Below the pieces are notes generated by a model, which did not search any database, was not told the DNA's origin, and saw only the letters and a list, made by a program, of their open reading frames with translations. From AWTP1-13 sp963770295 (GTDB taxonomy: Bacteria; Pseudomonadota; Alphaproteobacteria; Rhizobiales; Hyphomicrobiaceae): 64,000 nt of DNA. This document shows, one piece after another, positions 34,899-44,354 of the stretch (position 1 is the stretch's first letter; every line of letters starts with the position of its first letter). A program made the position numbers and the translations under genes. The stretch covers positions 372,001 through 436,000 of the forward strand of contig CAVYPA010000010.1 of assembly GCA_963770295.1 (NCBI GenBank). Reading direction: 5' to 3'.

Positions 34899-35976
34899 CC
34901 GTCCAACCGGGCCGCCGACGCTCGATCCGAGGGGAGCGCGCCTCGAGCCCGATTTCCATACCGGTCCCGTCACGGGTCCGCCCACGCACGTGAGCCAACG
35001 CCCACGCCCCAGCCAGCAGCATCAGGCGCCAGCCAAGGCCACGACACGTGCGCGGCCACGCCGGCCCGACCACGCACAAGCCAATGCCCCGATCGTACCG
35101 GCCGGATCGGTAACCGGTAGGTCGCTCACGCTCGTCATCACCATCATGTGCTTTCTCGCCTGTCTGACGGCAGGTGCGGTCTATATGATGAACCAATCGG
35201 CCTCCGCCTGGCTGCGCGACATCGCCAGTGAGGTGACGGTGCAGATCGAGGCGCGAGATCGTGCCGACATCGACAAGGTTGTGGCCGATGTGGCGAGCTT
35301 CCTAGCCGCACAACCCGGCATTGCCACCGTCAGGCCGCTGAGCGTTGCCAATTCGACGCAATTGCTCGAACCATGGCTCGGCCAGACCGATGCGCTGCGC
35401 GCCCTGCCGATCCCGCGACTGGTTGCCATCGAAGTCGACCGCAACGCTCCCGCCGAGCTCGATGGCCTGCGCCAGACCTTGAAAGAGCGTTTCAAGGGCG
35501 TATCGCTGGACGACCATCGCCGCTGGCAGCAGCAGATCCGTACCATCACCCGCTCCTTCGCCCTCGGCGGCCTCGCCATCCTCGTGCTGGTGGGGGCCGC
35601 GACCACCGCAATCATCATATCCGCCACCCGCAGCGCCATGGCCTCCAACCGCGAGATCGTCGAGGTCTTGCACTTCGTCGGTGCCACCGATCGCTTTATC
35701 GCCAGGGAGTTCGAGCGGCATTTTCTGCGCCTTGGTGTAAGGGCCGGCATCGTTGGGGCAATTTGGGCGATGCTGGTGTTCCTGGCCATGCCGACCGTCA
35801 TGGAACTGCTCGGCGGCGGCGCCGTTACGCTGGCCGAGATTCGCCGGCTGGTGGGCATAGCCACGCTCGATGCGCCGGGCTATTTTTTGCTCGGTATCGT
35901 GGTCCTGGTGATCGCAGCGCTTTGCATGCTCACATCGCGTATCGGCGTTTACCGTATTTTGAATGTGCGGCAATAA
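34882..35976 (+). CDS. ftsX: Cell division protein FtsX with long Pro-rich N-terminal tail
   Basis: Protein of 364 residues, longer than the usual 300 or so because the first 78 residues are a cytoplasmic Pro/Thr/Arg-rich tail. TM1 is about residues 79-101 (LTLVITIMCFLACLTAGAVY). The periplasmic domain follows, then three more helices: ALGGLAILVLVGAATTAIII, GIVGAIWAMLVFLAM and GYFLLGIVVLVIAALCML. The loop NREIVEVLHFVGATDRFIAR, between TM2 and TM3, is conserved in FtsX. The start lies inside ftsE. Translation could be coupled, and the extension's role is unknown. Confidence 0.92.
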   Translation: MSGSYDRPTGPPTLDPRGARLEPDFHTGPVTGPPTHVSQRPRPSQQHQAPAKATTRARPRRPDHAQANAPIVPAGSVTGRSLTLVITIMCFLACLTAGAVYMMNQSASAWLRDIASEVTVQIEARDRADIDKVVADVASFLAAQPGIATVRPLSVANSTQLLEPWLGQTDALRALPIPRLVAIEVDRNAPAELDGLRQTLKERFKGVSLDDHRRWQQQIRTITRSFALGGLAILVLVGAATTAIIISATRSAMASNREIVEVLHFVGATDRFIAREFERHFLRLGVRAGIVGAIWAMLVFLAMPTVMELLGGGAVTLAEIRRLVGIATLDAPGYFLLGIVVLVIAALCMLTSRIGVYRILNVRQ

Positions 35977-36082
35977 CGTCCGAATATTGGCGTTAGGTGA
36001 GGCGGCGCCCAATCACAACCGGGCCCAAATCGGCTACTTTGCTCCACCACTGCGGGCCCAACCGCCCGGTTGGAGAGGTAAC

Positions 36083-36730
36083 GTGGCACGAACAGGCAGG
36101 CTAGTCGTCGCCGCTACAGGTTCCGCCCTTTTGGCTTTCCTGGCAGGCTTTATCGTGTTCGCCGGCAGCATCACCCACGACGCGCCTCGAACCGTCGAAC
36201 ACGCCGACGGCATTGTGGTCTTGACCGGTGGGCCTTTTCGCCTGTCCGCGGCGGCCCGATTGTTGGCGGCAGGACTAGGAAGCCGGCTGCTGATCTCCGG
36301 CGTCAATCATATGACTACGCGCGAGGATCTGTTCCGCAGCAGTGGATTGGCGCATGCGCTGTTCGATTGCTGCGTCGATATCGGCTACAGCGCCCATGAT
36401 ACCAGCGGCAACGCCGACGAGGCCAAGGAGTGGGTCGACGCGCATCGTTTTGCGCGGCTGATCGTCGTCACTTCCAGCTACCATATGCCCCGTAGCTTGA
36501 CCGAACTCGGCCGCGCCCTACCGCAAGTCGCGCTGATTCCCTATCCGGTCGTGCCGCGCACCTTTCGCGCCGAGCGCTGGTGGATGCACGCCGGCAGCAT
36601 ACGCTTGTTGTTCACCGAGTATCTCAAGTTCCTGCCGTCGGCGGCACGCTTTGGCGGCGCGCGTTTGCTTAGGCAATGGGACAGCCATGCGCTCGCCGGC
36701 GGGCACCCGGCCGAGGCCCGCAGCATCTGA
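36083..36730 (+). CDS. YdcF family (DUF218) membrane-anchored protein
   Basis: Protein of 215 residues with an N-terminal membrane helix (VVAATGSALLAFLAGFIVFAG) and a DUF218 domain: ADGIVVLTGGPFRLSAAARLL near residue 40, SRLLISGVNH, DTSGNADEAKEWV and VTSSYHMPRSLTELGRALP. DUF218 proteins are linked to envelope biogenesis (the SanA and ElyC type); the biochemical activity is uncertain. The start is GTG 36083 after GGAGAGGTAAC. The plsC start follows 17 bp after the stop, so the two should be cotranscribed. Confidence 0.9.
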   Translation: MARTGRLVVAATGSALLAFLAGFIVFAGSITHDAPRTVEHADGIVVLTGGPFRLSAAARLLAAGLGSRLLISGVNHMTTREDLFRSSGLAHALFDCCVDIGYSAHDTSGNADEAKEWVDAHRFARLIVVTSSYHMPRSLTELGRALPQVALIPYPVVPRTFRAERWWMHAGSIRLLFTEYLKFLPSAARFGGARLLRQWDSHALAGGHPAEARSI

Positions 36731-36747
36731 CACGGCAGCTCGCGCCC

Positions 36748-37509
36748 ATGCTTCGCTCGCTCTTGTTCGTCGCCGTCTTTTACCTCAATACCGCGGTTTT
36801 TCTGGTGTGCGGCAGCTGGCTGCTGCTGGCGCCGCGACGCTGGGCCATGCAAGGCCTGCGTTTGCATGGGCTCGCCAGTCTGTGGTGGCTCAAGCTCATC
36901 TGCGGCACGAAGCTCGAAGTCCGCGGTCGCGAGAAATTGCCGCAAGGCGCCTGTCTGGTCGCGGCCAAGCATCAAAGCGCTTGGGATACCTTTGCCCTGA
37001 TCCCGGTGTTTCGTGATCCGGCCATGGTGATGAAGGCGGAGCTGGGTCTTATCCCTCTCTACGGCTGGTTCAGCCATAAGTTCGGGCATATTTTCGTCAA
37101 GCGCGACAGAGGCCCGAGCGCGCTCAAGAGCATGATCCGAGATGCCCGCGATCGTGCCGCGGCTGGCCGCGAAATCGTGATCTTTCCCGAAGGCACCCGA
37201 CGGCCACCCGGCGCCGCGCCCGACTACAAGCCGGGCTTCATCGCCCTCTATGAGGGTTTGGGGCTGCCGTGCCTGCCAGTTGCCCTCAATTCCGGCCTGT
37301 TCTGGCCCCGCCGCAGCCTAATGCGCTATCCGGGCACCATTGTGATCGAGATCCTCGAGCCGGTGCCACCCGGGCTCCCCCGCGCCCAGGCCCGCGCGCT
37401 AGTCGAGGCACGCATCGAGACAGCCTGCGAGCGGCTCCTCGCCGAAGCCCGCGCCGCACCCAATCCGCCGCCATTGCCAGCCCTGGCTCCGGCGCGGGCT
37501 TCGCGCTGA
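36748..37509 (+). CDS. plsC: 1-acyl-sn-glycerol-3-phosphate acyltransferase
   Basis: Protein of 253 residues that adds the second acyl chain to lysophosphatidic acid in phospholipid synthesis. The catalytic HX4D motif is H75 to D80 (AAKHQSAWDTF), and the glycerolphosphate-binding FPEGTR is at 146-151. An N-terminal hydrophobic segment (LLFVAVFYLNTAVFLVCG) anchors it to the inner membrane. ATG 36748 begins the conserved sequence; a longer frame inside ydcF is not supported. The C-terminal 20 residues are Pro/Ala-rich. Together with gpsA, the window encodes two glycerolipid steps. Confidence 0.93.
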   Translation: MLRSLLFVAVFYLNTAVFLVCGSWLLLAPRRWAMQGLRLHGLASLWWLKLICGTKLEVRGREKLPQGACLVAAKHQSAWDTFALIPVFRDPAMVMKAELGLIPLYGWFSHKFGHIFVKRDRGPSALKSMIRDARDRAAAGREIVIFPEGTRRPPGAAPDYKPGFIALYEGLGLPCLPVALNSGLFWPRRSLMRYPGTIVIEILEPVPPGLPRAQARALVEARIETACERLLAEARAAPNPPPLPALAPARASR

Positions 37510-37518
37510 ACTGTAAGA

Positions 37519-38838
37519 TCAGCCGGCATCCATCGCGTCGCTTTCAAGGGTCGAGCGCGGACGCCGCTGCTTGGCCGCGATCGGGCGAATGCGGATCGCC
37601 GTAATCTTGTTGCGGTTCTTGCGCAAGATCTCGAAGCGGTAGCCGTAGAACGTGAATGCCTGCCCCGGCTCGGGAATGCTTTGCGCCTCGTGGATCACCA
37701 GGCCGGCGATCGTTGTTGCCTCCTCGTCTGGCAGGTCCCAGTCCATCTGACGATTGAGGTCACGCACCGCCACCGTGCCGTCGACATTGACCGAGCCATC
37801 GGCCTGCAGGCGGATGGCTGCGTCGTGCACATCGTGCTCGTCGGCGATCTGGCCGACGATTTCCTCCAGTATATCCTCCAGCGTAATCAGCCCCTGCACC
37901 TCACCATACTCGTCAACCACAAGTGCGAGCTGCGCCTTGCGACGCAAGAATTCGTTGAGCTGATTACCGACGCTGGTCGTGTCCGGCACGAACCAAGGTT
38001 GTGCGGCGACGGCGCCAATATCGATTTTGGCGACATCCCAGCCCGCACGCGACAGCGCCAGCAGCAGGTCTTTGGTGTGTAAGACGCCGACGATGTTCTC
38101 CGGCTCGTCCTTCCACAGGGGCACGCGCGTAAACTGACCTTTGAGCACCTCGTCGATCACTTTTTCCGGTGCATCGTTGATGTTGATGGTTTGCATCTTG
38201 GTCCGGTGCACCATGATGTCGAGAACTTTCAGATCCTTGAGGTCGAGAACACCCCCGAGCATGGCTGCGTCGCGCTTGGCAACGGCACCCTCGATCTTTT
38301 GCAGTTCGATGGTGCCGCGGATCTCGGCATGCGCTTCGAGAATATTGGCGGCATCGTCGCGGCTGGTGGGAGTGAGCTTCAAGAACATGCGCACGATCAC
38401 TTGGATTGTGCGGGTCGCCGGATTGAGCACGGCGATCATCACGCGCATCAGCGGCGCCACGAACAACGCCAGTCGATCGGCAAAGGCAAAGGCGTAGGTC
38501 TTGGGCAATACCGCCGCGAAAATCACGATCAGAACGGTCATGATGGCCGTCGCGTAGACGACCCCGGCGGGCCCGATCAGGATGACGGCGAGCCCCGAGG
38601 CGAGCGAGGCGGCGAGGATGTCAACCAGGGTATTGCCGAGCAAGACGACGCCGATCAAGCGCTCGGGTTCCCTGAGTAAGTGATTGACCAACCGCGCCCT
38701 GGAATTGCCCTCCTGCTCCAACGCATGCATGCGGGCGCGCGAGACGGCGGTCAGGGCGGTTTCGCTGCCGTTGAAAAAAGCCGACAACAGCAGCAGAACG
38801 GCAATGGCCATCAGAATTATGGCGATATCGAGCGACAT
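37519..38838 (-). CDS. CorC/HlyC family (CNNM-type) membrane protein with CBS domains
   Basis: Protein of 439 residues. Residues 1-190 form the DUF21 (CNNM) membrane domain with four helices (IAIILMAIAVLLLLSAFFNG, FNGSETALTAVSRARMHAL). About 205-330 are two CBS domains (DIMVHRTKMQTININDAPEK, LALVVDEYGEVQGLITLED). About 345-425 are the transporter-associated CorC_HlyC domain (VNVDGTVAVRDLNRQMDW, GLVIHEAQSIPEPGQ). Such proteins handle Mg2+ or Co2+ efflux. It is the third gene after aroK and aroB on the same strand, 167 bp beyond aroB, an order common in Rhodospirillales. Confidence 0.93.
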   Translation of the reverse strand: MSLDIAIILMAIAVLLLLSAFFNGSETALTAVSRARMHALEQEGNSRARLVNHLLREPERLIGVVLLGNTLVDILAASLASGLAVILIGPAGVVYATAIMTVLIVIFAAVLPKTYAFAFADRLALFVAPLMRVMIAVLNPATRTIQVIVRMFLKLTPTSRDDAANILEAHAEIRGTIELQKIEGAVAKRDAAMLGGVLDLKDLKVLDIMVHRTKMQTININDAPEKVIDEVLKGQFTRVPLWKDEPENIVGVLHTKDLLLALSRAGWDVAKIDIGAVAAQPWFVPDTTSVGNQLNEFLRRKAQLALVVDEYGEVQGLITLEDILEEIVGQIADEHDVHDAAIRLQADGSVNVDGTVAVRDLNRQMDWDLPDEEATTIAGLVIHEAQSIPEPGQAFTFYGYRFEILRKNRNKITAIRIRPIAAKQRRPRSTLESDAMDAG

Positions 38839-39005
38839 GGCTTTCTCTCTGCCTCGCCGGCGGCGCCCGCCGTGCGGTCAGGCGACCTGAACATGCCGCC
38901 AAAAGATGTCCGCGCTAGCGCTAACATAGTTGCAGTTGCTCCTCCCTTAAGCCCCTCCGGGCGCATTTGCTTACTGAGGGCCGGCAAGGGCGCCGCAGCG
39001 TTGGG

Positions 39006-40202
39006 CTAGCCGATGGTGCGCGCCAGGAAATCGCGTACTGTTGCCGCCGCAACATCGCGCGTGGCGAAGGCCTTGCCGATACCGCGCGCGAGGATGAGCG
39101 TGAGCTGGCCGGCGCGGACCTTCTTGTCCTGGGCCATGAGACGCAGCAAAGCCTCCGCCTGCGGCCATTCGTTGCCGGCAATGTCCTTAATGTGCGTCGG
39201 CAACCCGGCGCTCGCCAGGTGGTTGCGGACCCGTTCCACGCTCGCGGCGTCGGTGAAGCCGAGCTCCCGCGAAAGCTGAAACGCCAGGGTGATGCCGATC
39301 GCCACGGCTTCGCCGTGCAAAAGCTTATCGGAGTAGCCGGCCCAGGCTTCCAGAGCGTGGCCAAAGGTGTGCCCGAGATTGAGCAGCATGCGCTCTCCCG
39401 TCTCGGTTTCATCGCGCGCCACGATGGCCGCCTTGCCGGCAACGGCAACGCCGATGGCCTGGCTGAGGAGGGCGGGCTCGCGACGAAAAAGCGATTGCCG
39501 GTTCGCTTCAAGCCAATCGAAATAGGCCGCGTCACCCAACATGGCGTATTTGACCGCCTCAACGTAGCCGGCGCGAAACTGCCGCTGCGGCAGGGTCGCC
39601 AGGAGGTCGATATCCGCCAGGACCAGGCTCGGTTGATGAAAAGTGCCGATTAGGTTTTTGCCGTGCGTGGCATTGATCGCCGTCTTGCCGCCCACCGAAG
39701 AGTCGACCTGCGCCAACAGCGTCGTGGGCAGCTGCACGTAGCGGATGCCGCGGCGCAGGATGCTGGCGGCAAAGCCGGCAAGGTCCCCGATCACGCCGCC
39801 ACCGAGCGCCAGCACCAGGTCCCCGCGCTCAAGCCGCAGTGCCAGCAAGGTTTCGCAAAGCTCCTGCAGAACGGCGAAACTCTTACTGCCTTCGCCGGGC
39901 GGCAGGACCTTGGTGCCGGCGAGCTGGCCCCGCGCAGCGAGCCCGGCGGCCAGCCCCTCAAGATGGTAGGCGGCAACGTTGGCATCGGTGACGATCGCGC
40001 ACTTGGCGACAGCAAGGTGCTTGCCAATGAGCTCGGCAGCGCGTGCGCTCAGTTGTGGCCCGATCAGCACATCGTAGGGGCGGCCCGCCAGTGCGACCCG
40101 CACCTCGACCAAGGCATCGGCCTGCCCCGGAACGGTCTCGGTCGCATCGACCCCCGTCGCTTCCCCTTGGCGTGCGCCGGTCAAATCGCCTGGTCTTTTC
40201 AT
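39006..40202 (-). CDS. aroB: 3-dehydroquinate synthase
   Basis: Protein of 398 residues of the NAD+-dependent, Zn2+-binding DHQ synthase family, second step of the shikimate pathway. The nucleotide-binding GGGVIGDLAGFAASI and LPTTLLAQVDSSVGGKTAIN are intact. Metal ligands fit FRAGYVEAVKYAMLGD (Glu), LNLGHTFGHALE (His) and LLHGEAVAIGI (His). It starts at ATG 40202, overlapping the aroK stop (ATGA), so translational coupling is likely. The N-terminal 35 residues extend beyond the usual start and are poorly conserved in composition. Confidence 0.96.
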   Translation of the reverse strand: MKRPGDLTGARQGEATGVDATETVPGQADALVEVRVALAGRPYDVLIGPQLSARAAELIGKHLAVAKCAIVTDANVAAYHLEGLAAGLAARGQLAGTKVLPPGEGSKSFAVLQELCETLLALRLERGDLVLALGGGVIGDLAGFAASILRRGIRYVQLPTTLLAQVDSSVGGKTAINATHGKNLIGTFHQPSLVLADIDLLATLPQRQFRAGYVEAVKYAMLGDAAYFDWLEANRQSLFRREPALLSQAIGVAVAGKAAIVARDETETGERMLLNLGHTFGHALEAWAGYSDKLLHGEAVAIGITLAFQLSRELGFTDAASVERVRNHLASAGLPTHIKDIAGNEWPQAEALLRLMAQDKKVRAGQLTLILARGIGKAFATRDVAAATVRDFLARTIG

Positions 40203-40843
40203 ATGGGCTCGTTGCTGCTTGAAGATTGCTCGGCCCCGGAGGGGATCGGCTGTCGCGACAAGGTATGCGCCGCCAAGGCCTCGATGATCTCGAAGACCAT
40301 GACGTCGTGCGGCAGGTCGCGGCTCTCGACCGTGATGTCGGCGGTGGCGTAAATCGGATAGCGCGTTTCCACGAGCGAGCGCATCACACCTTCCGGATCG
40401 CGCTCGAGCAATGGGCGATTGTTGCGCTTGAGCACGCGCCGCAGCAGCAGTGAAAGCTCGGCCTTGAGCCAAACCGAGACGGCGGCCTGGCGGATGTTGT
40501 CGCGCGTCTCGGCACTCATGAAGGCGCCACCGCCGGTAGCAAGCACCTGGGAGCCGGAATTTAGAATGCGCGCAATCACCTTGCGCTCGCCATCGCGGAA
40601 ATAGGGCTCGCCATGGTCCTTGAAAATGTCGGTGATGGCCTTGCCGGCGGCCAGTTCGATCTCATCATCGGCATCGACAAACGGCAGCTCGAGGCGACTG
40701 GCCAGGCGCCGCCCAATCGCCGATTTGCCGCAGCCGGGCATGCCCACCAGCACAACCGAGCGCGTGCCCAAACCGGCGCGGACCTTGGCGGCGAGCGGCG
40801 CGATCTGCTCCTCCTTTTTGCCTCCGTACCCGAATCGTATCAT
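40199..40843 (-). CDS. aroK: Shikimate kinase
   Basis: Protein of 214 residues that phosphorylates shikimate, fifth step of the pathway. Walker A GMPGCGKS is at 34-41. The shikimate-binding VDADDEIE follows, then YFRDGERKV (Arg/Glu) and the GGG loop of VLATGGGAFM. The lid region RNNRPLLERDPEG is present. An N-terminal extension of about 28 residues precedes the P-loop. Its stop overlaps the aroB start. The distal tail is low-complexity Ser/Glu. Confidence 0.95.
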   Translation of the reverse strand: MIRFGYGGKKEEQIAPLAAKVRAGLGTRSVVLVGMPGCGKSAIGRRLASRLELPFVDADDEIELAAGKAITDIFKDHGEPYFRDGERKVIARILNSGSQVLATGGGAFMSAETRDNIRQAAVSVWLKAELSLLLRRVLKRNNRPLLERDPEGVMRSLVETRYPIYATADITVESRDLPHDVMVFEIIEALAAHTLSRQPIPSGAEQSSSSNEPI

Positions 40844-41027
40844 CTCTGTCCTGTACGATGGCCGTTGATGCTACCCCCCACGCTTTCTGGTATCAGGTTT
40901 GCGGGTAGGCCTCAAAGCCGCACGGTGCTGCGGAGCGCCCGGCGCGGCGAACCTTAACCCCCCATTCGGCGGGTCGGGGCGTCATTTAGGCTTAAACGGT
41001 CACCGGAAGCAGGAGCAGCGTTGCGAC

Positions 41028-41171
41028 ATGCCGAGCCTTATCCGGTTTCTCGTGGTGGTGGGCATCATCGGGGCCGCGGTGATCGGCGGCCTTTATGTCA
41101 TGGCGGTGTTTTTCGAGCCGGCCCAGCGGGAAACGGCCACACCGCTGCCGGGCGTCAAGGTTCGGCGTTAG
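41028..41171 (+). CDS. Small single-helix membrane protein
   Basis: A 47-residue frame with ATG 41028 after CAGGAGCAGCGTTGCGAC. Residues 4-27 form one membrane helix (IRFLVVVGIIGAAVIGGLYVM), followed by a short polar tail ending KVRR. Similar tiny proteins next to aroK and xerD are known to me from related alphaproteobacteria, which supports it as a real gene. Function unknown. The xerD start is 28 bp downstream on the same strand. Confidence 0.75.
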   Translation: MPSLIRFLVVVGIIGAAVIGGLYVMAVFFEPAQRETATPLPGVKVRR

Positions 41172-41198
41172 GGCCGGTGGCGTTTTGCTTGCCGAGGG

Positions 41199-42152
41199 AT
41201 GTTGGTGGCAACCAAACACGAAAGTCTCGAGAGCTTTTTGGAGATGCAGGCCGCCGAGCGCGGGGCGGCCGCCAACACGGTAGCGGCCTACCGCAGCGAC
41301 CTGACGCACTTCCTCGCCTATCTCGAGGCTCGCGGCAAGGGCCCCGGCTTGGCTGACAGCCGTGACATCGCCGCCTATCAGCGCCAGCTAGCGGCTGCGG
41401 GCATGGCGCCGAGCACACGCGCGCGGCGGCTTTCGGCCGTGCGGCAGCTTTTCAAGTTTCTCGCTGCCGAGGGTGTCATCGGCGATGATCCAGCGCACCG
41501 CCTCGCCGGTCCGAGGAGAGGTCGGACGCTGCCCAAAACCCTGTCGGTGGCGGAGGTCGATCGCCTCATCGAAGTGGCGGGCGCACGCGCTCAGTCATCG
41601 CGGGGCCGCGACCGGCTGCGGGCGCTGCGGCTCAATGCGCTGATCGAGGTCCTATACGCGACGGGTCTGCGCGTCTCCGAGCTCGTGAGCCTGCCGCGGT
41701 CGGTGCTCGATGGCGACGGCAAGGTGCTGATCGTCAAGGGCAAAGGTGGGCGCGAGCGTATGGTGCCGCTGACGCCGGCCGCGCGCGCCGCCCTGGCGGG
41801 CTATCTCAATGCCGGTCTCGACGATCCTGGCATGACGCCGATGGTAAAGACGCGCTGGCTGTTTGCATCGCGCAGCCGCGAGGGTCATCTTACGCGGCAG
41901 CGTCTTGCCCAGGAGCTCAAGGAGCTTGCCGAGGCGGTCGGTCTCGATCCACGCCGGGTGTCGCCGCACGTGCTGCGTCACGCCTTTGCCAGTCATCTCC
42001 TGGACCGTGGCGCCGACCTGCGCTCGGTACAGCAGCTGTTGGGCCACGCCGACATTTCGACGACCCAGATCTACACGCACGTGCTCGAGGAGCGGCTAAA
42101 GAAGCTTGTTTTTGAGCACCATCCGTTGGCGCCGCCCACGGCGCGGCGCTGA
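41199..42152 (+). CDS. xerD: Site-specific tyrosine recombinase XerD
   Basis: Protein of 317 residues that resolves chromosome dimers at dif with XerC and FtsK. The N-terminal SAM-like domain occupies about residues 8-100. Catalytic residues are R158 (ATGLRVSEL), K182 (KGKGGRER), H257 and R260 (SPHVLRHAF), H283 (LLGHADIST) and nucleophile Y292 (QIYTHV). Length and sequence fit XerC/XerD rather than a phage integrase, and no mobile element flanks it. XerD is preferred from context, with accA following. Confidence 0.92.
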   Translation: MLVATKHESLESFLEMQAAERGAAANTVAAYRSDLTHFLAYLEARGKGPGLADSRDIAAYQRQLAAAGMAPSTRARRLSAVRQLFKFLAAEGVIGDDPAHRLAGPRRGRTLPKTLSVAEVDRLIEVAGARAQSSRGRDRLRALRLNALIEVLYATGLRVSELVSLPRSVLDGDGKVLIVKGKGGRERMVPLTPAARAALAGYLNAGLDDPGMTPMVKTRWLFASRSREGHLTRQRLAQELKELAEAVGLDPRRVSPHVLRHAFASHLLDRGADLRSVQQLLGHADISTTQIYTHVLEERLKKLVFEHHPLAPPTARR

Positions 42153-42285
42153 ACCTTGACCGCGCCGCGCGGAGGCCTGCTACGGGCGTTGCCAAGGCGG
42201 CCGTTAACTTGACTCGCAACGGCAGGGGGGCCTAAGTCGCCGGCGCAAGAAGGCGTCCCCGCGCCGAACCAATCGGTCATCAGCA

Positions 42286-43260
42286 ATGGATCGTCCGCTC
42301 ACCGTTCGCACCTATCTGGACTTTGAGAAACCGATCGCCGAGCTCGAGAGCAAGGTGGCGGAACTCAGCGCGTTGAGCGTGGAGGACGACGGTTCCGTCT
42401 CGATCACCGAGGAGGTGACGAAGCTGCAGCAAAAGGCGCACCAGGCCCTCGTCGATACCTATGCCAAGCTCACGCCCTGGCAGAAGACGCAGGTCGCGCG
42501 CCACCCGGACCGCCCGCATTGTCTGGATTACGTCAAGGCCTTGATCGAGGATTTCACGCCGCTCGCCGGCGATCGCTACTACGCGGAGGACGCCGCCATC
42601 ATGGGCGGCATCGGCCGCTTTCGAGGCCGCTCGGTGATGGTGATCGGTCACGAGAAGGGCTCCGACACGGAGAGCCGCATTAGGCACAACTTCGGCATGG
42701 CTCGGCCCGAGGGCTATCGCAAGGCCGTGCGTCTGATGGACCTGGCCGAGCGCTTCGGCATGCCGGTGGTGACGCTCGTCGACACCGCCGGGGCCTATCC
42801 CGGCATCGGCGCGGAGGAGCGCGGTCAGGCCGAGGCCATTGCCCGCTCGACGGATCGCTGCCTGTCGCTCGGCGTACCTCTGGTGGCCGTGATCATCGGC
42901 GAGGGAGGCTCGGGCGGCGCCGTCGCCATTGCCACCGCTAACCGGGTGATGATGCTGGAGCACGCCATTTACACGGTGGCCTCGCCGGAAGCCGCCGCAT
43001 CGATCCTGTGGCGCGACCCCGCACGCGCGATCGATGCCGCTACCAGCATGAAGATCACGGCGCAGGACCTAAAATCGTTGGGCGTCATCGACGTGATCAT
43101 CACCGAACCCGTCGGCGGGGCTCACCGGGATACGGCGATGATCTTCAAGCAGACCGCCGGCGCAATCGCCGGCGCGCTAACGGAATTCTCCGGCATGAGC
43201 GCGGACGGCATCCGCGAACAGCGCCAGGAAAAATTTTTGCAGATTGGGCGCAGCCTGTAG
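42286..43260 (+). CDS. accA: Acetyl-CoA carboxylase carboxyltransferase subunit alpha
   Basis: Protein of 324 residues. With AccD it transfers the carboxyl group from biotin to acetyl-CoA, giving malonyl-CoA for fatty acid synthesis. The N-terminal DFEKPIAELESKVAELSAL is typical. LVDTAGAYPGIGAEERGQAE, IIGEGGSGGAVAI and ASPEAAASILWRD form the CoA and biotin pockets. The length is normal. It is 133 bp downstream of xerD on the same strand, possibly with its own promoter. Confidence 0.97.
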   Translation: MDRPLTVRTYLDFEKPIAELESKVAELSALSVEDDGSVSITEEVTKLQQKAHQALVDTYAKLTPWQKTQVARHPDRPHCLDYVKALIEDFTPLAGDRYYAEDAAIMGGIGRFRGRSVMVIGHEKGSDTESRIRHNFGMARPEGYRKAVRLMDLAERFGMPVVTLVDTAGAYPGIGAEERGQAEAIARSTDRCLSLGVPLVAVIIGEGGSGGAVAIATANRVMMLEHAIYTVASPEAAASILWRDPARAIDAATSMKITAQDLKSLGVIDVIITEPVGGAHRDTAMIFKQTAGAIAGALTEFSGMSADGIREQRQEKFLQIGRSL

Positions 43261-43394
43261 TGGGCTGGCAGGCCAAGGTCGGCACGGGCCGAGGGCGCGT
43301 GCGGTGCCGCCCGCTGCGGGGGTTGTGTTCGCATTAACCCCATATTAACGTTTGCGAATCATTGGTGATCGCCAAACGCCTGGGGCACGTGCGT

Positions 43395-44354
43395 ATGAGT
43401 TTGATCATCTCGGGGGCCAGGGCCAAGCGCGCGTTGGCGACGCTGCTGACATTTTCGTGTCTGCTGGCCGGTTCGATGCTGGCCGGCTGCATGAAGGCGG
43501 AGCTTGTCGGCCCGCACCTGGCACCGCTGTCGCAAGACACCCTGATGCTGCTCGGCAAGAAGGGAATGGATCCCCAGGCGCCGATTTTTGTCCGCATCTT
43601 CAAGGAAGAATCGGAACTCGAAATCTGGAAGCTCAAGAGCGACGGACGCTTTTATCACTTCAAGACCTACCCGATCTGCAACTGGTCGGGCGAGATTGGC
43701 CCCAAACTAAAAGAGGGCGACCGGCAAGCACCGGAAGGGTTCTACTCCGTCAACCGCGAACAGATGAACCCCGACTCCAAGTATCATCTGGCGATGAATC
43801 TCGGCTTCCCCAACGCCTACGATAAGGCGCATGGCCGCACCGGTGAATTCTTGATGATCCACGGCAAGTGCAAGTCGGCGGGTTGCTACGCCATGACGGA
43901 TGCGTTGATGGAAGAGATTTACGCCATCGCACGGGACTTTTTCCTTGGCGGCAATGACACCTTCGAGGTGCACGCCTTCCCGTTCCGGATGACGGAGGCC
44001 AATATGGCCAGTCGGCTCAATCACCCCGCCTATCCCTTCTGGAGTACACTCAAAGAAGGCTACGACTACTTCGAGCTGACAAGGCAGTTGCCGGCGGTGG
44101 CGGTCTGCGATCGCCACTACGTGGTCAACGTGGCCATTCGAGGCGACCTCAAGCAACTCAATCCCACCGCGGCTTGCCCCGCCTTCCGGCGACCCAAGCC
44201 GGATCCCTTCAGATCCAACGGTCGAGACGAGGCCGACGCCGATGTTGGCGCCAAGGGGAAGCCCGCACCTGGCGGCGCTGCCCCGGCTTTGCGGTCGGGC
44301 TTGACGCGCGGGCCGGTGCCCTTATCGAGCTTGAGCGTTGCCCCAGCGCGCTAA
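43395..44354 (+). CDS. YafK-type murein L,D-transpeptidase lipoprotein
   Basis: Protein of 319 residues. The lipobox LLAGSMLAGC at about residues 26-35 suggests a lipoprotein. The L,D-transpeptidase domain has VRIFKEESELEIW, TYPICNWSGEIGPKLKEGD, FLMIHGKCKSAGCYAMTD, in which the His and second Cys form the catalytic pair, and NLGFPNAYD. This is the YafK/DUF2 type, which makes or trims 3-3 crosslinks or attaches lipoprotein. The C-terminal 60 residues are low-complexity Pro/Gly/Ala. ATG 43395 is preferred; a GTG at 43362 would add eleven residues. Confidence 0.87.
   Translation: MSLIISGARAKRALATLLTFSCLLAGSMLAGCMKAELVGPHLAPLSQDTLMLLGKKGMDPQAPIFVRIFKEESELEIWKLKSDGRFYHFKTYPICNWSGEIGPKLKEGDRQAPEGFYSVNREQMNPDSKYHLAMNLGFPNAYDKAHGRTGEFLMIHGKCKSAGCYAMTDALMEEIYAIARDFFLGGNDTFEVHAFPFRMTEANMASRLNHPAYPFWSTLKEGYDYFELTRQLPAVAVCDRHYVVNVAIRGDLKQLNPTAACPAFRRPKPDPFRSNGRDEADADVGAKGKPAPGGAAPALRSGLTRGPVPLSSLSVAPAR

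Noticed and set aside
41199..42152. Tyrosine recombinase as an integrase of a mobile element
   Set aside because: Length, motifs and position beside accA and aroKB fit chromosomal XerD; no attachment-site repeats, tRNA or phage genes flank it.
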